From positions 1-6,072 of the forward strand of contig DAOVHI010000089.1 of assembly GCA_030671985.1 (NCBI GenBank): 6,072 nucleotides of DNA, in the 5' to 3' direction. The notes under the pieces were generated by a model that did no database searches, was not told the DNA's origin, and was given only the letters and a program-made list of their open reading frames with translations. The DNA comes from a bacterium. Lineage in GTDB: Bacteria; JAHJDO01. The position numbers and the translations under genes are program-made. Positions within the stretch are counted from its first letter, which is position 1. Every line of letters starts with the position of its first letter. Below are positions 1 through 6,072 of this stretch, piece after piece.

Positions 1-1
1 A

Positions 2-601
2 ATGAAACAAATAGATAAAACTCCGACCGTTATTGTTTATTCCAGCGCAATGCCGCATAGCGAGTATGTCAAATATTATACACAGGGAAAACATGTAGTA
101 ACTTCTTTAATTAGAAATACGCATCCTCAGAATCTGGATTCACGCGCTAAAAATCGCAATAGAGTGCCTCATTTCATATCTAAACTGGAAGTTATAAAAA
201 AGGATCCTAATGCGTTCGGACTTTTCCTTGACCTTGATGGAAATATAACGGAAGGCATCGGTGCCAATATCTTTTTTGTCTTGGACGGCGTATTGTATAC
301 TCCTACAACAAAAAATATCCTGAATGGTATTAGCCGGCTGACTGTTATAGAACTGGCAGAGAAAATGAACATAAAGGTTGTAGAGAAAGACCTTGCTTTA
401 TACGATGCTTATAACGCAGAGGAAGCATTTTGGACAACCAGTTCATACTGTATTTTACCTATTTCCATGATTGACGGAAGAAAGATTGGCAATAAATATC
501 CGGGCAAATACGCAGGAAAATTGCTGGATACATGGAGCAAAGAAGTAGGTGTTGATATAGTTGGACAGGCTCAAAAATTTGCAAAACAAGGAAATAAATA
601 A
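2..601 (+). CDS. Fold-type IV PLP aminotransferase (IlvE / D-amino-acid transaminase superfamily), C-terminal part
   Basis: PLP-dependent transaminase of the branched-chain/D-amino-acid family, cut by the left window edge. Family members have about 280-310 residues and 199 are visible, so the Met at base 2 is almost certainly internal. Residue numbers count from it. Seen: Lys50 in SRAKNRNRVPHFISKLE aligns with the Schiff-base lysine of the family (DIKSLN in D-amino-acid transaminase). The segment LDLDGNITEGIGANIFFV (about 76-93) carries Glu84 at the conserved PLP-pyridine Glu position. NILNGISR (105-112) matches the LxGITR cofactor loop, and FWTTSSYCILPI matches the C-terminal phosphate-binding TGTAAE/SSTTSE region. 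The substrate is not readable: branched-chain amino acids, D-Ala/D-Glu or another amine all remain possible. The next gene starts 2 bases downstream, so the two are probably co-transcribed. Family assignment is firm; the specific IlvE or Dat name is not. Confidence 0.88.
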   Translation: MKQIDKTPTVIVYSSAMPHSEYVKYYTQGKHVVTSLIRNTHPQNLDSRAKNRNRVPHFISKLEVIKKDPNAFGLFLDLDGNITEGIGANIFFVLDGVLYTPTTKNILNGISRLTVIELAEKMNIKVVEKDLALYDAYNAEEAFWTTSSYCILPISMIDGRKIGNKYPGKYAGKLLDTWSKEVGVDIVGQAQKFAKQGNK

Positions 602-603
602 CA

Positions 604-1884
604 ATGAATATATTACTGATTATGCCTGACGCTCTTAGAGCCACCAACCTTGGCTGTTGTGGTTATTCTAAAAACACCTCTCCGTTTATGGATAAACTGG
701 CAAAAGAGGGAGTTGTGTTTAAAAATACAATTGCTCAAACTGCGCACACTCATCCTGGCGTGGTTTCTATTTATACAGGGCTTTATCCTACCACTCACTG
801 CCAACAAACGCCTAAAGACTTTGCTGCGTTTAAAGAAGTAGGCTGGAGCAAAGAATGGAGAAATACAGAAGTTAGAAAAAAATGGAAGGCGCCCCTCAAT
901 ATACTTAGAGAGAATGGCTATACAACAGGTGGAAAAGGTTCGTCATGCTGGTGGCCTCTGGGATACTTAATAGAAACAAATAAGATGTTAGATAAACTCA
1001 TGGGGGATAAGATAGGCAGGCCGTTCTTTATGATGTGCGTGCCGTATTACACCCATATTGCATACAACGCTGTTCCTGATTATGACAAACTGTTTTTGTC
1101 TGATGGTGACAAACTTACCGATAACTTCAAAAAATACATGGACATGGTAAAAACAACAGGGCATGGATATGTTTTAAATCCAAAACTTGTTGATAAAAAA
1201 TATCATGAAGCAAAAATCAACAAATCTGTATGGAAAGCATTTAGTTTTTTGCAGGAAGACAGACCATCTATGATGGCGCTGTATGATGGAGCAGTAAGAA
1301 ATCTGGATATGGAAGCAGAAAGATATGTAAAAAAACTGGAGGAATTAGGCATTTTAGATGATACGTTAATCATTATAACTCCAGATCATGGAGAAGAAAT
1401 ATTAGAAAGAGGATCTCTTGGTCATGCGTCCTGTTCAATGGCAGGGACACTATATGACGAGAATATAAGAACTCCTCTTATCATGAGATATCCGAAAGCA
1501 TTGCCGCAGGGCAAAGTAATAGAAACTCAGGTAAGTCAGGTAGACATAATGCCTACAATATTCGATATATTGGGTTATTCTATGCCGAAACTTACTGAAG
1601 GACATTCGCTCCTGCCGCTTATCAAAGGTGAAGACATTGATTTTGAAGAGGAGACGCATTGCGAAACAATAGTTTGCGGCATGCAGACTCTGGATTGGGA
1701 TAAAAGAATGAAATGGGCTGTCAGAACACCGCAATGGAAGCTCATATACAGCCAGGATACTAACGGCAATTATTACGAACTGTATAATCTAAAGAATGAT
1801 CCTGCAGAGAAAGTAAATCTTATCGATAAAGAGACAAAAATTGCAGACGAATTGAAAAAGAAACTTAGAAAAAGGGAAATTTAA
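604..1884 (+). CDS. Sulfatase-family hydrolase/transferase with Thr at the formylglycine position
   Basis: Alkaline-phosphatase-superfamily protein of the sulfatase type, 426 residues, close to the usual 400-550. Seen: the N-terminal strand MNILLIMPDALR gives metal ligand Asp9, but Ala10 replaces the second Asp of the sulfatase DD pair. The active-site segment THPGVVSIYTGLYP (49-62) matches CxPSRxxxxTG with Thr49 for the Cys/Ser that becomes formylglycine, Pro51 kept, Gly52 for Ser/Ala and Val53 for Arg. Later landmarks are LYDGAVRNLDMEAE (226-239), TPDHGEE with Asp261/His262, GH at 273-274, RTPLIMRYP, and a C-terminal YELYNLKNDPAEKVNL typical of sulfatases. No signal peptide or membrane segment is evident, so it is probably cytoplasmic. 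The AAGGA at 588-592, 11 bases ahead of the ATG, can serve as ribosome site. In related families Thr is the nucleophile of phosphodiesterases and phosphoglycerol transferases, so a phosphoester activity is more likely than sulfatase. The substrate is unknown. Confidence 0.88.
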   Translation: MNILLIMPDALRATNLGCCGYSKNTSPFMDKLAKEGVVFKNTIAQTAHTHPGVVSIYTGLYPTTHCQQTPKDFAAFKEVGWSKEWRNTEVRKKWKAPLNILRENGYTTGGKGSSCWWPLGYLIETNKMLDKLMGDKIGRPFFMMCVPYYTHIAYNAVPDYDKLFLSDGDKLTDNFKKYMDMVKTTGHGYVLNPKLVDKKYHEAKINKSVWKAFSFLQEDRPSMMALYDGAVRNLDMEAERYVKKLEELGILDDTLIIITPDHGEEILERGSLGHASCSMAGTLYDENIRTPLIMRYPKALPQGKVIETQVSQVDIMPTIFDILGYSMPKLTEGHSLLPLIKGEDIDFEEETHCETIVCGMQTLDWDKRMKWAVRTPQWKLIYSQDTNGNYYELYNLKNDPAEKVNLIDKETKIADELKKKLRKREI

Positions 1885-1946
1885 ATAACTGCGAAGACAT
1901 AGATGAACTTGAAGTTTGTGAGATAGGAATAACATCTTCTCTTTGA

Positions 1947-1975
1947 TTGTGTTTAATAAGATTTTTTGATATAAA
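1947..1975 (+). promoter_or_regulatory. Weak candidate promoter ahead of dapF
   Basis: The 99-base gap 1885-1983 is the only sizeable gap in the window and the natural place for a promoter of the dapF group. TATAAA at 1970-1975 resembles a -10 box and TTGTGT at 1947-1952 is a poor -35, 17 bases apart. Transcription would start around 1982-1984, essentially at the dapF ATG, which itself has no Shine-Dalgarno sequence. The region is very AT-rich, so such boxes arise by chance. No rho-independent terminator for the upstream gene is visible: only a short AACTT-G-AAGTT symmetry near 1907-1917, without a T run. Confidence 0.22.
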
Positions 1976-1983
1976 GCTTACCT

Positions 1984-2808
1984 ATGAACATTATTAAATT
2001 CACCAAAATGTGTGCAACAGGAAATGATTTTGTTGTGGTTGATAATCGGGATAAAATTATCGAAAACGCACACGCTTTTTCAAAGCATGTTTGCTCAAGA
2101 CGGTTTGGAATTGGCGCAGACGGAGTTTTGCTTTTAGAAGATTCTGAAAAGACTGATTTCAAAATGCGTATAATAAATGCTGACGGCACTGAAGCTGAAA
2201 TGTGCGGTAATGGAGCTCGATGTATTGTCAGGTTCGCGCAGCAATTGAAACTGTTCTCTAAAAGAGTCTGTTTTGAAACGATTGCGGGAATAATTGAGGC
2301 AGAAGCTGCTAACAACGATATCCGCTTAAAAATGAGTGATCCCCGCGATATGAAGCTTAATATAAAAATTGAGGTTAATGAGAAGAAACTAATTGTTCAT
2401 TACATAGATACCGGCGTTCCTCATACAATTTTATATTTTGATAACATTGAACAAGTTGACATTGTTTCTTTGGGCTCGCTTATTCGTTATCACGAGTATT
2501 TTGCCCCTAGAGGAACAAATGTTGATTTTGTATCTGTTAATAATGATAATTCTTTAAATATGAGGACATATGAAAGGGGCGTTGAAGGGGAAACTTATGC
2601 GTGTGGAACGGGCGCAGTTGCATCTACAGCGATTTCCAACGCATTAGGCAAAGTAAAAAATCTCACTTTGATTAATGTTAAAGGCGGCGAGCTAAAGGTC
2701 GACCTGCATTATAACAAAGGTGCTTTTTCTAACGTGTTTTTAGAAGGAGATACTCAGATAATATACAAAGGAGAACTGGTTTATGGAAACAGCCAAAAGA
2801 TTAGATAA
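1984..2808 (+). CDS. dapF: Diaminopimelate epimerase
   Basis: DapF interconverts LL- and meso-2,6-diaminopimelate in the cytoplasm without a cofactor, using two cysteines. meso-DAP is the lysine precursor and the peptidoglycan cross-linking residue. Seen: 274 residues, the same length as the E. coli enzyme. The N-terminus FTKMCATGNDFVVVDN (6-21) matches FxKMxGxGNDF, although the usual HG is CA here. Then RRFGIGADGVLLLE, NADGTEAEMCGNGARC with catalytic Cys74, GTNVDFV with Asn179, ERGVEGET with Glu197-Arg198, and ACGTGA with the second catalytic Cys207. All active-site positions are present, so the enzyme should work. The ATG at 1984 starts exactly where the family starts, but there is no purine-rich ribosome site before it (aagcttacct). 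The 3' end overlaps dapL by 26 bases, which suggests translational coupling with the gene for the preceding pathway step. Confidence 0.97.
   Translation: MNIIKFTKMCATGNDFVVVDNRDKIIENAHAFSKHVCSRRFGIGADGVLLLEDSEKTDFKMRIINADGTEAEMCGNGARCIVRFAQQLKLFSKRVCFETIAGIIEAEAANNDIRLKMSDPRDMKLNIKIEVNEKKLIVHYIDTGVPHTILYFDNIEQVDIVSLGSLIRYHEYFAPRGTNVDFVSVNNDNSLNMRTYERGVEGETYACGTGAVASTAISNALGKVKNLTLINVKGGELKVDLHYNKGAFSNVFLEGDTQIIYKGELVYGNSQKIR
2767..2773 (+). promoter_or_regulatory. Strong Shine-Dalgarno that fixes the dapL start
   Basis: AAAGGAG lies inside the 3' end of dapF, 9 bases before the ATG at 2783. It is the best ribosome-binding sequence in the window. It supports initiation at METAKRL, the expected DapL N-terminus, and therefore a genuine 26-base overlap with dapF. 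Confidence 0.75.
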
Positions 2809-3949
2809 TATTCCTCCATATCTGTTTATGGAATTACGCAATAAAATCGCAAAAGCAAAGGCTGATGGAATAGATGTTATAAGTCTTGCGATTGGAGACC
2901 CTGTTGAGCCGACTCCGAAACCTATAATTGATGAGTTGTGTAAAACTGCTTATATTTCGAAAAATCACCGCTACCCTACAGACGAAGAAAAGGGAATGTT
3001 TGAATTTAGAAAAGCTGTAAGCAAATGGTATGGGGCAAGATATCAAGTTAAACTTGACCCTGACAAAGAAATTATTAGTTTAATAGGCTCAAAGGAAGGC
3101 GTGCATCATTTTGCTATGGCTGTTGTAGATCCGCAGGATACTGTGCTTATGACGGATCCGGGATATCCGGCATACAGAGCCAATATCTTTCTTGCCGGAG
3201 CAAGCCCCTATAACGTTCCAATACTATTACAAAATAATTTTCTTCCTGTTCTTTCAGATATACCATCTGATATTGCAAAAAAAGCAAAGGCTTTTTATCT
3301 TAACTATCCAAATAATCCCACAGGAGCAGTTGCTACTAAAAAATTCTTTTCAGAACTGGTTGAGTTTGCAAAAGAATATGATATTGCAATATGTCATGAT
3401 AATCCTTACAGCGAGATTGTATTTGATGAACAGGAAAGACTAAGTTTTCTTTCTGTTGAAGGCGCTAAGGATGTTGGGATAGAGCTTAACTCTTTATCAA
3501 AACCATACAATATGACTGGCTGGCGTATAGGTATGGCAATGGGCAATCCTGATATAATAGCTGCAATGTCAAAAGTTAAAGAGAATGTGGATTCAGGCAT
3601 CTTTAATGCTGTCCAATATGCAGGAATAAAGGCATTGGAAGAGGAAACACAAAACATAGATAAAACACTTGATATCTACGAAAAAAGCCGAAAACTCGTA
3701 GTTGATACTTTAAATTCAATAGGCTGGAATTATACTCCTCCTAACGGAACGTTTTATTTATGGATACCTACGCTGAATGGAGAAAACTCTATTGATTTCG
3801 CCACAATGCTTTTTGAAAAAACATCCGTTGTTGTAGCCGCAGGAAGCGCTTATGGAAAATATGGCGAAGGATACATAAGAATCTCCCTTACAGTCTCTGA
3901 CAAACGGCTTCAAGAAGCCATGCAGCGAATTAAGAATGCGCTGAAGTAA
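2783..3949 (+). CDS. dapL: LL-diaminopimelate aminotransferase
   Basis: Fold-type I PLP enzyme that converts tetrahydrodipicolinate directly to LL-diaminopimelate with glutamate as amino donor, bypassing the DapD/DapC/DapE acyl route. Seen: 388 residues, the usual DapL size. The N-terminus AKRLDNIPPYLFMEL, the segment DVISLAIGDPVEPTP, then NHRYPTDEEKGMFEFRKAV and LIGSKEGVHHF (Ser103-Lys104) are characteristic of the DapL group rather than of generic AspC. PLP-site residues follow in order: Tyr128 in DPGYPAY, NNPTG at 177-181, Asp206 and Tyr209 in HDNPYSEI, Schiff-base Lys240 in SLSKPYNMTGWRIG, and carboxylate-binding Arg366 in YIRISL. It overlaps dapF, the next enzyme of the pathway, which strengthens the call. 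Its stop codon (3947-3949) lies in the left arm of a palindromic repeat. A related alanine- or aspartate-type aminotransferase is the alternative, judged unlikely. Confidence 0.93.
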   Translation: METAKRLDNIPPYLFMELRNKIAKAKADGIDVISLAIGDPVEPTPKPIIDELCKTAYISKNHRYPTDEEKGMFEFRKAVSKWYGARYQVKLDPDKEIISLIGSKEGVHHFAMAVVDPQDTVLMTDPGYPAYRANIFLAGASPYNVPILLQNNFLPVLSDIPSDIAKKAKAFYLNYPNNPTGAVATKKFFSELVEFAKEYDIAICHDNPYSEIVFDEQERLSFLSVEGAKDVGIELNSLSKPYNMTGWRIGMAMGNPDIIAAMSKVKENVDSGIFNAVQYAGIKALEEETQNIDKTLDIYEKSRKLVVDTLNSIGWNYTPPNGTFYLWIPTLNGENSIDFATMLFEKTSVVVAAGSAYGKYGEGYIRISLTVSDKRLQEAMQRIKNALK

Positions 3950-3974
3950 AGACGTTGCATTGCAATGTCTCTAC
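3946..3974. repeat. 29-base imperfect palindrome (REP/MITE-like) at the dapL end
   Basis: Left arm GTAAAGACGTTGCA (3946-3959), centre T (3960), right arm TGCAATGTCTCTAC (3961-3974). Twelve of 14 positions are Watson-Crick pairs, one is G-T (3954/3966) and one is A-C (3949/3971). The dapL stop TAA is positions 3947-3949, within the left arm. Restoring the A-C pair to G-C would give TAG, also a stop. From memory, unverified, palindromes built on GTAGAGACG...CGTCTCTAC are dispersed in several bacterial genomes, which fits a small mobile or REP-like element. There is no T run after it, so it is not a standard terminator, though the hairpin could protect mRNA ends. One copy only is seen in this window. 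Confidence 0.65.
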
Positions 3975-3992
3975 ATAACCAAAAAAAACTCT

Positions 3993-5357
3993 GTGAACAT
4001 AAGAAATAAGTCTATCACTGTTCTTGGTCTTGGAAAAAGCGGTTTTGCTGCTGCAAAGCTGGCTAAAAAAATGGGCGCAGACGTGTTTGCGAGTGACAAT
4101 TCTACGTCTGACGATATTAAAAAAAACAAAGATATTCTCACAGGCATCGGCATTGACGTAGAAATAGACGGGCATTCAGACAGAGTTTATAAAAATAAAA
4201 AGCTTATAATACTAAGCCCTGGTATTCCTCCGGATATTCCCATTCTTTGCAAGGCAAAGGAAGAGAATATTAAAGCAGTGAGTGAAATAGAGTTTGCATC
4301 TTGGTTCTCACTTGCAAAAATAATTGCCATAACAGGTACAAATGGAAAAACAACAACAACTATCCTTATTAAAAATATACTTAAAGAAGCCGGTTACAAT
4401 GCCGTTGTTGCAGGAAATATAGGAACTGCTCTATCTGAAAAAGTAGAATCCTTATCAAAATCAGATATTGTTGTTGCTGAAATCAGCAGTTTTCAACTGG
4501 AAACTATTACTAAATTCCGTCCCTTTATTTCTCTGGTTTTAAATATTACACCTGACCATCTTGATAGATATAAAAATATGACGAATTATATACATGCAAA
4601 ATCAATGATTTTCAAGAATCAAACCACTGAGAATTTCACTATTCTGAATTATGATGATCCCGTAGTGTCTGAATTTGAGAATACAACAAAAGCGCGTGTT
4701 TCGCTTTTTAGTAGAAAAACTCAAGAATGTAATGCTTTTATTAAAGATGAAAAGATGTTCATGAGGTCTTACGCAAAAGAGAAGGAGATATGCGGAGTTA
4801 ATGAATTAAAGATAAAAAGTAGACACAATCTGGAAAACATGCTTGCGACCATATGCGTAGCAGCTATATTTAAAGTTGATCCGGCAACAATAAAAAGCAC
4901 ATTAACTAAGTTCGTAGGATTCCCCCATAAAACAGAATTTGTTAATAAAATAAATAATGTTACATTTATCAATGATTCAAAAGCAACAAATGTTGACGCT
5001 ACTAAAGCAGCAATTGAAAATACCAAGGCTCCAATTATCCTCATTATGGGAGGAGTGCATAAGGGAGGCAGTTACATCTATTTGGAACAGCTGGTCAAAA
5101 ACAAGGTCAAACATCTTGTTGTAATGGGAAAAGCCAGAGATATAATAAAAAAGGATATCGGAGAACTGGTTCCATTAACATATGTTTATTCAATGGATGA
5201 TGCAGTGGAAAAAGCTTTCTCATTAGCCAATCCAAATGATACAATTTTGCTTTCTCCTGCATGCAGCAGTTTTGATATGTTTAAAAACTACATAGAACGA
5301 GGCAATCTCTTTAAGAAAGCTGTCAATACGTTAAAATCAAGAATAGAGCATGCGTAA
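3993..5357 (+). CDS. murD: UDP-N-acetylmuramoyl-L-alanine--D-glutamate ligase
   Basis: MurD adds D-glutamate to UDP-MurNAc-L-Ala in the cytoplasm using ATP, the second amino-acid step of peptidoglycan precursor synthesis. Seen, numbered from the GTG at 3993: a Rossmann-like N-terminal uracil-binding start SITVLGLGKSG, the ATP loop ITGTNGKTTTT with Lys119, ITPDHLDRY, HAKSMIF with Lys203 at the position of the carbamylated lysine of E. coli MurD (Lys198), SRHNLENMLA, NDSKATNVDAT, MGGVHKGG, and the MurD signature SPACSSFDMFKNYIERG near the end. Length 454, normal for the family. The frame stays open back to a TTG at 3960, but that adds 11 residues encoded partly by a palindromic repeat. The GTG gives the usual MurD N-terminus and is preferred. 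Neither start has a clear ribosome site. It overlaps ftsW by 8 bases, a standard dcw neighbour. Confidence 0.95.
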   Translation: MNIRNKSITVLGLGKSGFAAAKLAKKMGADVFASDNSTSDDIKKNKDILTGIGIDVEIDGHSDRVYKNKKLIILSPGIPPDIPILCKAKEENIKAVSEIEFASWFSLAKIIAITGTNGKTTTTILIKNILKEAGYNAVVAGNIGTALSEKVESLSKSDIVVAEISSFQLETITKFRPFISLVLNITPDHLDRYKNMTNYIHAKSMIFKNQTTENFTILNYDDPVVSEFENTTKARVSLFSRKTQECNAFIKDEKMFMRSYAKEKEICGVNELKIKSRHNLENMLATICVAAIFKVDPATIKSTLTKFVGFPHKTEFVNKINNVTFINDSKATNVDATKAAIENTKAPIILIMGGVHKGGSYIYLEQLVKNKVKHLVVMGKARDIIKKDIGELVPLTYVYSMDDAVEKAFSLANPNDTILLSPACSSFDMFKNYIERGNLFKKAVNTLKSRIEHA

Positions 5358-6072
5358 ACAGAATATTGCATTGCTATCTGCCGTCTTCATCCTGATTGGC
5401 ATTGGAATAATAATGGTGTTCAATACAGCAGCTATGGTTGCTATATTGAGATTTAATAATTCCCTTTATTTTCTTGCACGCCATTTAATCCTGGCTTTTA
5501 TAGGACTTATATTTATGTTTATAAGTATGAATATTCGCTACGAGATGCTTAAAAAACTTGGAAAACCTTTTCTGGTTATAACAATTATTCTACTAATCAT
5601 GGTGTACCTTCCAAACATTGGCAGAGCTGCAGGAGGAGCTAGAAGATGGATCAGGATCGGACCATTAAGTATGCAGCCTTCAGAGCTTGCGAAACTTGTT
5701 ATGATTATGTATGCAGCTAATTTCTTAACCATAAAACAACACAATATCAAAGAATTCATAAGAGGTTTTCTGCCTCCAATGCTGGTATTAGGCTTAGTAT
5801 TAGCTCTAATAATAAAAAACGATCTTGGGTCATGTGTGCTTATCGCGGGAATTGTTTTGACAATGATGTTCATATCAGGCGCTCATATAAAGCATTTAGC
5901 AATCTTTTTTATCGCGTCCTTACCTGCCGTCTACATTGCAATTTGCACCTTTCCTTACCGCATGAAAAGAATAATGGTTTTCATGGATCCATGGAAGGAT
6001 CCTCTTGGAAAAGGATATCAAATCATCCAATCCTTGTACGCTCTAGGATCTGGAGGCTGGTGGGGGAAAGGA
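5350..6072 (+). CDS. ftsW: FtsW-type SEDS peptidoglycan glycosyltransferase, N-terminal part
   Basis: SEDS-family inner-membrane protein that polymerises lipid II at the division septum, normally together with a class B penicillin-binding protein. The gene runs off the right edge: 241 residues are visible of an expected 360-410. Seen: about seven hydrophobic segments (roughly 6-29, 40-60, 73-88, 110-126, 138-155, 160-177, 181-200). Conserved SEDS blocks are GGARRWI with Trp100, MQPSELAKL (108-116), NDLGS (157-161, usually PDLGT), PYRMKRI from Pro202, and DPWKDPLGKGYQIIQSLYALGSGGWWGKG at the end. The catalytic Asp of the later extracellular loop lies beyond the window. The ATG overlaps the murD stop by 8 bases and has only a weak purine stretch before it, so translation is probably coupled. 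FtsW is preferred to RodA because of the murD neighbour and the PYR...PWxDPxGxGYQ block. Confidence 0.92.
   Translation, partial: MRKQNIALLSAVFILIGIGIIMVFNTAAMVAILRFNNSLYFLARHLILAFIGLIFMFISMNIRYEMLKKLGKPFLVITIILLIMVYLPNIGRAAGGARRWIRIGPLSMQPSELAKLVMIMYAANFLTIKQHNIKEFIRGFLPPMLVLGLVLALIIKNDLGSCVLIAGIVLTMMFISGAHIKHLAIFFIASLPAVYIAICTFPYRMKRIMVFMDPWKDPLGKGYQIIQSLYALGSGGWWGKG

Noticed and set aside
1450-1734. 94-codon open frame on the minus strand
   Set aside because: It is antisense to conserved C-terminal sulfatase-family motifs and has no independent coding evidence.
604-1884. Calling this gene an arylsulfatase
   Set aside because: The Cys/Ser and Arg of the formylglycine motif are Thr49 and Val53, so only the family, not the activity, is supported.
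1869-1946. A 25-codon open stretch reading NCEDIDELEVCEIGITSSL before TGA, possibly the tail of a decayed gene
   Set aside because: It has no start codon, is short, overlaps the end of the sulfatase-like gene, and matches no family I recognise. Chance is the simpler explanation.
1953-2315. 120-codon open frame on the minus strand
   Set aside because: It lies antisense to well-supported dapF, has no recognisable domain, and is a by-product of the coding frame.
3946-3974. Rho-independent terminator between dapL and murD
   Set aside because: No T run follows the hairpin on the + strand, and the loop is one base unless the stem opens. Both flanking genes belong to one tight gene group.
3960-3992. 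TTG start for murD
   Set aside because: The added residues come from the palindrome and leader, are not MurD-like, and no ribosome site precedes the TTG.
5538-5873. 111-codon open frame on the minus strand
   Set aside because: It is antisense to the conserved ftsW reading frame, whose SEDS motifs are clear; the minus-strand protein has no recognisable features.
1-6072. Defence system, mobile-gene cassette, CRISPR, tRNA or riboswitch
   Set aside because: No direct repeat array, cloverleaf, transposase, integrase or known leader structure was seen; the content is mainly core metabolism and cell-wall synthesis.

Overview
The window is an AT-rich bacterial stretch with every gene on the + strand and five complete stop codons, all TAA. 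It reads as two gene groups separated by a 99-base gap. No RNA gene, CRISPR array, transposase or phage gene was found. The organism cannot be fixed from 6 kb. An AT-rich genome that uses the DapL (aminotransferase) route to diaminopimelate points, as inference only, to one of the lineages known for DapL, such as chlamydia-, spirochaete- or Omnitrophota-like bacteria or other mostly anaerobic groups. The peptidoglycan should be of the meso-DAP type, since dapF and dapL sit with murD and ftsW.

Left group (2-1884): the C-terminal two thirds of a fold-type IV PLP aminotransferase (branched-chain/D-amino-acid transaminase superfamily), followed after 2 bases by a 426-residue alkaline-phosphatase-superfamily protein of the sulfatase family. 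The second protein has Thr where true sulfatases have the formylglycine Cys/Ser, and it lacks the neighbouring Arg and the second N-terminal Asp. It is therefore more likely a phospho- or other ester hydrolase or transferase than a classical sulfatase.

Right group (1984-6072): dapF, dapL, murD and the start of ftsW, tightly packed. dapF and dapL overlap by 26 bases and murD and ftsW by 8. DapL makes LL-diaminopimelate from tetrahydrodipicolinate in one step and DapF epimerises it to meso-DAP. MurD adds D-Glu to UDP-MurNAc-L-Ala, after which meso-DAP is normally added by MurE (not in the window). FtsW polymerises the finished lipid II at the septum. The group thus combines the supply of a wall amino acid with wall assembly. 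The murD-ftsW pair is classical dcw-cluster order, but here it follows dapF-dapL instead of mraY.

The most unusual non-coding structure is a 29-base near-perfect palindrome at 3946-3974. It contains the dapL stop codon and lies just ahead of murD. It looks like a small dispersed (REP/MITE-like) palindrome and explains why the murD start is ambiguous. I found no convincing undescribed system. The points that deserve a second look are the non-canonical sulfatase active site, this palindrome, and the gene arrangement.
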